Below, piece after piece: positions 9,091 to 16,254 of a DNA stretch of 64,000 bases. Position numbers and translations under genes: made by a program. Numbering within the stretch: the stretch's first letter is position 1; each line of letters starts with the position of its first letter. The notes under the pieces are model-generated. The model was not told the origin of the DNA. It ran no database searches and saw only the letters and a list, made by a program, of their open reading frames with translations. The DNA comes from DATHTS01 sp041940425. Lineage in GTDB: Bacteria; Acidobacteriota; Blastocatellia; Pyrinomonadales; Pyrinomonadaceae. The DNA is taken from contig JBGTSF010000016.1 in NCBI GenBank assembly GCA_041940425.1, positions 6,714-70,713 of the forward strand, given 5' to 3'.

Positions 9091-9660
9091 TCAATCGGTA
9101 AAAAGGTTTTTTTGCCCGGAAGTTTCTTTTGATTTACTATTGATTGAAAGATTGCTCCAGCCGTCGGTTCTGATAACGACCGTTCCGGCGATAAAATCAT
9201 GAAGAGCGCGTTTTTTCTCGGAAGCAAAGCAGACGATAATATCCGCAACGCTCCAGACGGAATACAAGACGTATGAAACGTTTGTCGCCATTTTTAACAG
9301 ATCATTGGCGGCGGCATTTTCCGCTGACATTTCCGAGATAAGAAGACTTGAGGTAATAAAAACCGGGAGCATCTGCGGCAGACTGCGGATGACGGCTTGT
9401 GTAAACGTGATCGGGCGTTCGGAGATGTCCAGCACTTTTACCTTCATCGCCATTTTGCCGAGCGTCTGACCGTAAAAATTATGCATCAAGATCGTATATA
9501 CGACTGCGACGGAACTCAGAAGGATATTTATAACGGTCGAATATTTTACGGAATCGCTAAAACCCGCCAGAATCATTCCCAAAAAACTGACGGGAATCAA
9601 AATCATCGAATCAATGAGCAGAGCAAGAAAACGCGAGCCGATGGTTTGATATTTTTCCAT
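9091..9660 (-). CDS. RDD family membrane protein
   Basis: Contains the RDD signature near the N-terminus (IGSRFLALLIDSMILIPVSF), a helix pair with VVYTILMHNFYGQTLGKMAMKVKVLD, and later membrane segments near residues 88-105 and 130-150. RDD proteins are small integral membrane proteins of mixed function, some implicated in Na+/H+ transport. The cytoplasmic C-terminus is Ser/Lys-rich. The ATG at 9660 begins 5 bp after the stop of the GH15 gene, so the two are very likely cotranscribed. Confidence 0.85.
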   Translation of the reverse strand: MEKYQTIGSRFLALLIDSMILIPVSFLGMILAGFSDSVKYSTVINILLSSVAVVYTILMHNFYGQTLGKMAMKVKVLDISERPITFTQAVIRSLPQMLPVFITSSLLISEMSAENAAANDLLKMATNVSYVLYSVWSVADIIVCFASEKKRALHDFIAGTVVIRTDGWSNLSINSKSKETSGQKNLFTD

Positions 9661-9665
9661 AGCTT

Positions 9666-11612
9666 TTATTTCAGTTCATTTAATTTTTTCAAATAATTTT
9701 GCACGGTTGCGACAAACGTCGAATGCGACCAGGTTAATGGCGAAACCGAAACGGGCGAGCCGTCGAACGGGTGAACCTGTTCCGCCAGAACGCCCGACGG
9801 CAGAGAATTTTTTACAGTCCATTCCAAAATCTCGATCACGCCTTTTAAATCCGCTTTTTTCTTTGCCACATCAATTCTATAATCGGCGAGCCAGAGCGTG
9901 CAGATAAACCAGGCGTTGCCGGTTACGTCCTGCGAGACGCGCATATAGCCGTCGTTTTGAAAACGCGCCACGCCGCCGGTTTCGCCCTTGACCCAGAGAT
10001 GCTTTTCGACCGCCCGCATCGTCGTTTTGACCATCTCGTCGTGAACGTCCAGCGCGCCGAAATAAAAAACGCCGAACATCGAAGCGTCAATCGTCGAATC
10101 GGCTTCGTAATGAGCGTCGCCGTGAAACTGCAGAGCGCGAAGAAAGCGATTATGTTCGCGGCTGTATAAATGCTCGCGCATTGCCGCCGTATATTCGTCC
10201 GCCGCCGTGTCGTAAATCTCGGCGCGTTCGTTTTCGGCAAAGAGCCGCGCAAAATTTGCCGCCGCGCGAAGTCCGCCGATGACCGACGCGACCGTGAAAG
10301 TGTGAATGCCGCGCCTATCTTCCCAGAGATTCCAAGATGGAAAAGGCAGATTCAATTCTTCGTGCCGGAAACCGACCATAAAATCCGCGCATTTGACGAC
10401 CAGATTCCGGTAAAGCCGATGCACGAATTCGATGTCGCGGTATTTATCGTAATGCTCCCACAAAGCCCAAAGCACGAGCGCGGTTTCGTCTTCCTGAATC
10501 GGCACGAGCTGTTTCCGTCCGTAAACGTCCCATGCCGCGTGCCAGCCGGAAGCGACCGTTCCGTCGGAATTGTATTTTTGCAGAAAATAACCGTTCGGGT
10601 GTGCGATGCGGTCGCAGAAATCGAAGAACAGGCGCGTTAATGTCGGATAGCCGGCAAGGTCTAAAGCGTTAGCGACAAACGCGCCGTCGCGTGTCCAGAG
10701 ATAACTGTAATGATCGGTCGCGCGTTCGGTTACGTCGGAATCATTTGCCGCGAGGATCGCGCCGTCGTTATCCACCTGTGTGCGGACGATAAGAAGAGAA
10801 CGTTTATACTGTTCGACAATTTCCGGTGCGAGTCCGGCAAAATCCGCATCGTTTTTATTGACCCACGCCCGCCAGTAATTTTCCGTGTAGGCGAGATATT
10901 CCGACGGCGTTTGATTGATGACCGACAGGTTCAGATTCATTACTTCTTCGTGCGAAGTTCCGGCGGCGATCCAGTAATAAAATTCATGACTGCTCTGTCC
11001 GCCGAGCGCAAAAGTTATCTGGATCGTCGAATCAACCGAGCCTTCCGTGATCGCGCCGCCATTTAAAATGCCGTCTTCCGCGTCGCGCCAAGTTCCTTCC
11101 TGATCGCGGAACGCCTTGCGTCCGGTCGAAAAAGCGTCGAAATGCGGCGCGGTGTTTATCAAAAAATATCTGTGCTTTTTGTAATGAATGAGCGAGAAAG
11201 ATTCGGGATCGTAAAACGCCGTGTCGCCGACCTTGTTTTCGTAGATACGAAAATCGTGATGCAGAAAAATACGGATTTCGCGTGTCCGGTCAAGCAAATT
11301 ATAAACGCGAATCCGCCGCAGAAAAATATTTTCGTGGCTCGCGACCGTATCGTTTGAAACGATCTCGATACCGAGTTTTTCATTCGTCAGCCGAACTTCC
11401 GTGACCAGAGTTTCCGGCAAATATTTCAGCGCGCGCTTCCACTCATCGGAAAAAATCCAAGAAAAATCGCCGTCCGCCCAAACGCCGAAGCGGAACGGAT
11501 AGCCTTCCGAATGATTTTCCTGCCCGACGTGCGGAAAATAAACGTCGCGGATCTGATATTTTTCGTCAAATGTTACAAGCAGTGAGCCGTTGCCAACGGG
11601 AATATCGCGCAT
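9666..11612 (-). CDS. Glycoside hydrolase family 15 enzyme (glucoamylase/trehalase-like)
   Basis: GH15 enzymes are inverting (alpha/alpha)6-barrel hydrolases that release glucose from alpha-glucans or trehalose. The N-terminal beta-sandwich (residues 1-250) is typical (IPVGNGSLLVTFDEKYQIRD). The barrel shows YSYLWTRDGAFVANALDLAG, the catalytic-acid region QEDETALVLWALWEHY (about residues 373-388), WNLWEDRRGIHTFTVAS and the second catalytic region LAEQVHPFDGSPVSVSPLTW (Glu near 611). With no signal peptide it should be cytoplasmic, which favours turnover of internal glycogen, maltodextrin or trehalose. At 648 residues it is full length. The RDD and ankyrin genes follow on the same strand. The substrate cannot be fixed from sequence alone. 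Confidence 0.92.
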   Translation of the reverse strand: MRDIPVGNGSLLVTFDEKYQIRDVYFPHVGQENHSEGYPFRFGVWADGDFSWIFSDEWKRALKYLPETLVTEVRLTNEKLGIEIVSNDTVASHENIFLRRIRVYNLLDRTREIRIFLHHDFRIYENKVGDTAFYDPESFSLIHYKKHRYFLINTAPHFDAFSTGRKAFRDQEGTWRDAEDGILNGGAITEGSVDSTIQITFALGGQSSHEFYYWIAAGTSHEEVMNLNLSVINQTPSEYLAYTENYWRAWVNKNDADFAGLAPEIVEQYKRSLLIVRTQVDNDGAILAANDSDVTERATDHYSYLWTRDGAFVANALDLAGYPTLTRLFFDFCDRIAHPNGYFLQKYNSDGTVASGWHAAWDVYGRKQLVPIQEDETALVLWALWEHYDKYRDIEFVHRLYRNLVVKCADFMVGFRHEELNLPFPSWNLWEDRRGIHTFTVASVIGGLRAAANFARLFAENERAEIYDTAADEYTAAMREHLYSREHNRFLRALQFHGDAHYEADSTIDASMFGVFYFGALDVHDEMVKTTMRAVEKHLWVKGETGGVARFQNDGYMRVSQDVTGNAWFICTLWLADYRIDVAKKKADLKGVIEILEWTVKNSLPSGVLAEQVHPFDGSPVSVSPLTWSHSTFVATVQNYLKKLNELK

Positions 11613-11693
11613 AATGATCTATAAGAAAATTTCTCGCAGATCATTTTACACGATTTTTATATAAGGCGGTTTGCTCGATAGATAGTTTTGAAA

Positions 11694-12167
11694 TTAATTC
11701 AAAAGATTACCGAGTATCAGTCCGTCGCCGGTCTGAGCGGAAGTAACCTGACCGGTCATTGTATCAATGATCATAACATTGATCTTTGGCTGTTTGTTTC
11801 CGGTTCGCACGATCGCGCGGACACCTGCTGAGTTAGGCATGGGCGCAATGTCCATCGTAACCGCTTCACCCGAAGCGATCATTAACGGCGGCATATTCGT
11901 CTGATCTGCGGCGGACATTCTGCATACCCCGTCGCTGTTGCAAGTTCCCTGTGAATATCTGATTTGTCGAACTCCGATATCATCACGACCGTCGCCGTTC
12001 CAGTCGCCGACTATCGAAACGCGCAGAATCTGGTTCTGACCGAGCGAAATAATTCCGCTATCAAAGACCGCTGTGCGTTGCGCGCTGACAGAGGAATCGA
12101 AATACGATAACGACAGGAAGACGACGCTCAAGATGAACGTCGTCAAAATCACATAATTTCTTTTCAT
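11694..12167 (-). CDS. Small exported protein, paralog 3 of a tandem trio
   Basis: A signal peptide (YVILTTFILSVVFLSLSYFD) precedes a mature domain of about 120 residues shared with the next two genes upstream: ISLGQNQILRVSI, then RYSQGTCNSDGVCR, then NVMIIDTMTGQV. The two Cys residues around GVC are conserved in all three and could form a disulfide. Only this copy has DWNGDGRDD, which resembles a Ca-binding DxNxDGxxD loop. I chose the ATG at 12167 (MKRNYV) because all three siblings begin MK plus a signal. No function is known. Confidence 0.75.
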   Translation of the reverse strand: MKRNYVILTTFILSVVFLSLSYFDSSVSAQRTAVFDSGIISLGQNQILRVSIVGDWNGDGRDDIGVRQIRYSQGTCNSDGVCRMSAADQTNMPPLMIASGEAVTMDIAPMPNSAGVRAIVRTGNKQPKINVMIIDTMTGQVTSAQTGDGLILGNLLN

Positions 12168-12195
12168 AATTTTTGCTGTCCTCAACCGGATTTGA

Positions 12196-12657
12196 TCAGC
12201 CGATCAAAATGGCGATGATGCCTTGAACTTCGCCGGTCGTCGTATCAATGATCTGCGCATTGACCCGCACCGGGCGGCGGCTGACGACGATGCCGCGAAC
12301 GCCGGATTCGCCGGGTGTCCGGTCAATGTCTATCCAAACCGACTGGCTCTGCGCGTCGAACGTTACATCTTTGAGAACTTCATTTGTAACCAGAGAGCGA
12401 CATACGCCGTTATTGCAGGATTGCTGTCCGTATTTCATTTCGCGGAATCGAGCGTTTATCAAACTGTCATCGCCGCTCATTCCGTTGACCGTAATACGCA
12501 GCACTTGATTCGGACCGAGAGCGACAATGCCGGTATCATAGATAGCACCCCGGAGGCTGCCACCCTGCTGTGCCTGCACGAACGAATCGGAAGCCGTCAG
12601 CGATACTAAACCAATGCTCAAAACGAGCGCGGTTATCAATGTGAATCTTCTTTTCAT
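12196..12657 (-). CDS. Small exported protein, paralog 2 of a tandem trio
   Basis: The signal peptide ends near SFVQAQQ. It shares with its neighbours VALGPNQVLRITV, KYGQQSCNNGVCR and NAQIIDTTTGEV. The start at 12657 follows a good ribosome site (TTTGGAGGTAAAA). Spacing to paralog 1 is 32 bp and to paralog 3 is 28 bp, so the trio is probably one transcript made by tandem duplication. The shared layout is a beta strand, a two-Cys loop and a C-terminal strand; I do not recognise a named family. Confidence 0.75.
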   Translation of the reverse strand: MKRRFTLITALVLSIGLVSLTASDSFVQAQQGGSLRGAIYDTGIVALGPNQVLRITVNGMSGDDSLINARFREMKYGQQSCNNGVCRSLVTNEVLKDVTFDAQSQSVWIDIDRTPGESGVRGIVVSRRPVRVNAQIIDTTTGEVQGIIAILIG

Positions 12658-12689
12658 TTTTACCTCCAAATTTTATAAATCGAATTATC

Positions 12690-13157
12690 TTAGCCTAATA
12701 GATTGATGTCTATCGGCGGAACATCAACTGCGGTGATTTTTCCCGTCGCCGTATCTATTATCATCACGTTGACCCGCATATTCCGCGTACTGCCGAGTAC
12801 TTCGGCGGAAACGAGATTTCCGTTTCCGTCTATTTCGAATGAAAGCGACTCGTTCGGATTCATCGTCAGCAGCGGCGTTGTGTTCTGTGATTCGACAGTT
12901 TGCCGGCAGACTCCGTTAGCCTGACACTGCGTCTGACCGTATCTCATCATTCGAAAACGAAATCTTTCGGGCGTGTCGGTCGTGGGATCAACGCTGATGG
13001 AAACGATCATTTTTTGCCCCGTGCCGAGTGAAACCGCGCCGGTTTCCGTCTTGAATCTTGCCGGTCGCTGTCCGTTTACTGCGGAATCGAAATACGCCGG
13101 AAAAAGAAATACGAAGGTCAGTCCGGCAATTGTTAAAAAGAGAATTTTAAGTTTCAT
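12690..13157 (-). CDS. Small exported protein, paralog 1 of a tandem trio
   Basis: This is the first gene of the three. Signal peptide MKLKILFLTIAGLTFVFLFP, then VSLGTGQKMIVSI, RYGQTQCQANGVCRQ and NVMIIDTATGKI, matching its siblings. A GAGGT ribosome site precedes the ATG at 13157. The trio is divergent from the winged-helix/TPR regulator at 13284 across about 125 bp, so that regulator is a candidate controller by position only. Function unknown. Confidence 0.75.
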   Translation of the reverse strand: MKLKILFLTIAGLTFVFLFPAYFDSAVNGQRPARFKTETGAVSLGTGQKMIVSISVDPTTDTPERFRFRMMRYGQTQCQANGVCRQTVESQNTTPLLTMNPNESLSFEIDGNGNLVSAEVLGSTRNMRVNVMIIDTATGKITAVDVPPIDINLLG

Positions 13158-13283
13158 CGGTTTTTACCTCAAAAATTTATTTCACAAAAAAATTGAATTT
13201 GTGCGTCAATAGTTTTATATTTCTGGGGTAGAAAAAAACTTTGGAAAAGATTAGGAATTTATAAGGAATAACTAAAACAAGCG

Positions 13284-15089
13284 ATGTCCGGCAAAAATGG
13301 ACAATTTTTCGAATTTGAAAATTTCCGCCTCAATACGGAAAATCCGGGTTTGTGGAGCGGCGGCGAACTCGTTGCGCTCTCGCCGAAAGCGCTGGAAGTT
13401 TTAATCTTGCTGGTCGAAAAGGGCGGCGACATCGTCAGCCGCGAAGAACTGCTCGAAACCGTCTGGCGCGAAACGTTTGTCGAAGAAGCCAATATCAATT
13501 ATACGATCTCGCTCCTTAGAAAAACTCTCGACAGCAAAAATAAATCGCGGTTTATTCAAACCGTTCCGAAACGCGGCTACCGTTTCATTGCCGACGTGCG
13601 AGAAGTTTCTCAAAACGGCGCAGTTAACGGAAATAAAGCGGCGGTCGGAAATGACGAAATTTATATTCCGAACGCGCCCGCTGACGGCAAACTTCAGAAA
13701 TCGCCCGTCCGCTGGCATTTTATCGGAATTATTTTATTGAGTTTGCTTTTTCTTTCCAGTTTTGCCCTCTGGTGGCGCGCAACCGACCGGACGATTCCCG
13801 CCGCCGAACGCAATATTTCAACGGTCGCGGTTTTGCCTTTCAAAAATCTTAACGAAGACAAACGAAACAACGAGCTTTCTTCCGGTCTGCCCGATCTTTT
13901 GATTTCCCGTCTGGGAAGTTTCAACCGATTTACGATCAGACCTTTCGACGCGGTCGGCAAATTCGAGCAGAGCGGAAAGGACGCCCTCCGGTTCGGCGAA
14001 GAGTTAAAGGTTGACGCGGTTTTGGAAGGCACATTTCAGACGGTTGACGGGCGTATAAGAATCAATGCGCGGCTTTGGGATGTGCGCGACGGCACACAGC
14101 TCTGGCATGAAACTTTTGACGAAACCGAAACCGATATTTTTATTTTGCAGGATAAACTTTCCGCCAGCGTCGCCCGTTCGCTGGCTTTGGAATTGACCGG
14201 GCAATCCGAACGGCTCTTGACGAAACGCCCGACGGAAAATGCCGACGCTTTCCGCGCTTATCTTCGCGGGCGGGAAATTCACGACCGCCGCCAGCCGGGC
14301 TGGTTTGAAAAGGCGACCGCCGAATATCAGAAAGCAATCGAACTCGATCCCGCCTTCGCGCTCGCTTATACGGGATTTGCCGATATTTTTACCGCCCGCG
14401 CCAATGTCGTCTCCGGCGCGGCGGGAACGGAGTTTTACGAAAAAGCGCGGATGTATGCCGAAAAAGCGGTCGCGCTCGATGCCGAATCAGCCGAATCGCA
14501 TACCGCGCTCGGCTCGGTCAAACTCAACGGCGAATGGGACTGGAAAGCCGCCGAACGGCATTTTGTCCGCGCCGTCGAATTGAATCCGAATTATGCCAGA
14601 GCTTATTACCGCTACGCCCAACTGCTTTCGATTCTGGGCAGAAACGACGAAGCTCTTGCCGCCGTCAAAAAAGCGAGTGAGATAAATCCGCTCTCACAGG
14701 CGATCCTGATGATGCATTTTCCGATTCTGGAAGCGCGCGGCGAAATGGACGAAGCTTTGAAAATGGCGGAAGATTTTTACCTGTTCGAAAAGGAAAACGC
14801 CGTTGCCGCAATCGCCTACGCGACTTTTCTCTATCATAAAGGCGATTACGCGAAGGTTATCGAACTAGGCACGACAAGTTTGAACAAACAGCAAACAGCG
14901 GAAAAAGATAATTTTCCCGCCTTCAAATGGTATTCGCTTTTGTCCGCCGCTTATCACAAAAGCGGTAAAACCGCAGAAGCCGCCGAAATGCTTGCGCGGC
15001 TCGAAAAGCTCGCTCAAAACGACACGAAATCTCTACACACGCTCGCGGTAAATTATGCCGAAATGGGAGTTGCTGAGAAAGCGTTCTAG
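13284..15089 (+). CDS. Winged-helix (CadC-like) membrane regulator with TPR domain, ending at an early stop
   Basis: Residues 1-100 form an OmpR/PhoB-type winged helix (FEFENFRLNTENPGL, SREELLETVWRETFVEEANI, FIQTVPKRGYRFIADV). One membrane helix lies near 147-167 (WHFIGIILLSLLFLSSFALW). A segment starting STVAVLPFKNLNEDKRN is the TolB-like region common in this family, followed by several TPRs to the C-terminus. It probably senses at the membrane and binds DNA in the cytoplasm. The frame stops at TAG 15087-15089, but the same frame continues for 42 codons (LQKCLDEREERMIWLKTEPR and onward) to TAA 15216-15218, exactly the usual C-terminus of this family. It is either truncated by a nonsense mutation or a sequencing error. 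Confidence 0.85.
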   Translation: MSGKNGQFFEFENFRLNTENPGLWSGGELVALSPKALEVLILLVEKGGDIVSREELLETVWRETFVEEANINYTISLLRKTLDSKNKSRFIQTVPKRGYRFIADVREVSQNGAVNGNKAAVGNDEIYIPNAPADGKLQKSPVRWHFIGIILLSLLFLSSFALWWRATDRTIPAAERNISTVAVLPFKNLNEDKRNNELSSGLPDLLISRLGSFNRFTIRPFDAVGKFEQSGKDALRFGEELKVDAVLEGTFQTVDGRIRINARLWDVRDGTQLWHETFDETETDIFILQDKLSASVARSLALELTGQSERLLTKRPTENADAFRAYLRGREIHDRRQPGWFEKATAEYQKAIELDPAFALAYTGFADIFTARANVVSGAAGTEFYEKARMYAEKAVALDAESAESHTALGSVKLNGEWDWKAAERHFVRAVELNPNYARAYYRYAQLLSILGRNDEALAAVKKASEINPLSQAILMMHFPILEARGEMDEALKMAEDFYLFEKENAVAAIAYATFLYHKGDYAKVIELGTTSLNKQQTAEKDNFPAFKWYSLLSAAYHKSGKTAEAAEMLARLEKLAQNDTKSLHTLAVNYAEMGVAEKAF

Positions 15090-15343
15090 GCGCTGCAAAA
15101 ATGTCTGGACGAGCGCGAAGAGAGAATGATCTGGCTAAAGACCGAACCGCGGCTGGCTAATCTCAGAAATGATCCGCGTTTTAAAGAAATTCTGCACAAA
15201 ATGAATCTTCCCGAATAATGAAAGGCGAAATCTTCCGCTGTTTTATCAAGCCGTTTTTCTACAAAACCGATTCCGAATTATAATTTTTCCAAAAAATGCG
15301 TTTTTGTTTTTATGTGAAATGATTGAAAATTCAAATAAATAAA

Positions 15344-16099
15344 ATGTCTGAAATATTAACCGGAAAGAAAAACTCGATATTGACTATCACGCTGAACCGT
15401 CCCGAAAAGCGCAACGCTTTGAACGACGCTTTGATAAATTCGCTAAAAAACGCTCTGCGCGAAGCGGACAAAGATTCTGAATTACGTGCGATTGTTATCA
15501 AAGGCGCGGGAAGCGATTTTTGTTCGGGCGCGGATTTGTCGGCTCTGCAAAAGATCGCCGAAAGCGATGTGATGGAAAATCTATCGGATGCGGAAAATTT
15601 GTTGGAACTTTTTTCGCTGATTCGCAGAATAAAAATTCCCGTCATCGCCGCCGTAACGGGACGCGCTCTGGCGGGCGGGTGCGGTTTGGCGACCGCTTGC
15701 GACATCGTTCTCGCGGCGCGGTCGGCGCGGTTCGGCTACCCGGAAGTCAAGATCGGTTTTGTTCCGGCGATGGTCATGGCGATTCTCAGGCGCAATCTTT
15801 CGGAGAAAAGATCGTTCGAACTCATCACGCAGGGCTTTGAATTTTCTGCCGGAGAAGCCGAAAAAATGGGTTTGATAAACCGCGTTTTTGAAGACGAAAG
15901 TTTTGAGCGGGAAGTAAAAAATTATATTTCCGTTTATGAAAAAGTTTCGCGCTCGGCGGTCGTTTTGTCGAAAAAACTTCTTTATCAGATGGACGGAATG
16001 ACGTTTGACATCGCGCTCGAAACCGGCGCGGAGGTCAACACCATCGCGCGTCTGACGGAAGATTGTCAGAAGGGAATTGCAAAGTTTTTAAACAAGTAA
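15344..16099 (+). CDS. Enoyl-CoA hydratase/isomerase family protein
   Basis: A crotonase-fold enzyme acting on acyl-CoA. Visible motifs: LNRPEKRNALNDALI, the oxyanion-hole segment SDFCSGADLSAL, AAVTGRALAGGCGLATACDI and FGYPEVKIGFVPAMVMAIL, in which the catalytic Glu of PE[VI] is kept. The PEVKIGFVPAMV version is like methylglutaconyl-CoA-type hydratases, but the substrate is not certain. At 251 residues from the ATG at 15344 it is full length; a TTG at 15323 would only add seven residues. It stands alone, about 125 bp after the regulator's read-through end. Confidence 0.88.
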   Translation: MSEILTGKKNSILTITLNRPEKRNALNDALINSLKNALREADKDSELRAIVIKGAGSDFCSGADLSALQKIAESDVMENLSDAENLLELFSLIRRIKIPVIAAVTGRALAGGCGLATACDIVLAARSARFGYPEVKIGFVPAMVMAILRRNLSEKRSFELITQGFEFSAGEAEKMGLINRVFEDESFEREVKNYISVYEKVSRSAVVLSKKLLYQMDGMTFDIALETGAEVNTIARLTEDCQKGIAKFLNK

Positions 16100-16195
16100 A
16101 CTGTATGTTTTCAATTCAATAAATTAAATAAACGCAGATTAAAATGATGCGGTCAATTTGAAATAAAACTATTATATTCAATAGTTTGCAAAAGC

Positions 16196-16211
16196 TGGCA
16201 CAGTCGTTGCA
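16196..16211 (+). promoter_or_regulatory. Perfect sigma-54 (-24/-12) promoter motif
   Basis: TGGCACAGTCGTTGCA matches the sigma-54 consensus TGGCACRNNNNTTGCW at every fixed position. It lies 44 bp upstream of the chosen ATG of the PBP gene and on the same strand. A transcript would start near 16222, ruling out the upstream TTG at 16186 as start. No activator gene is in the window. Confidence 0.7.
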
Positions 16212-16254
16212 CTATTTATTACCAAGATTTAGAGAACGAAAAAGGGTAACAAAT

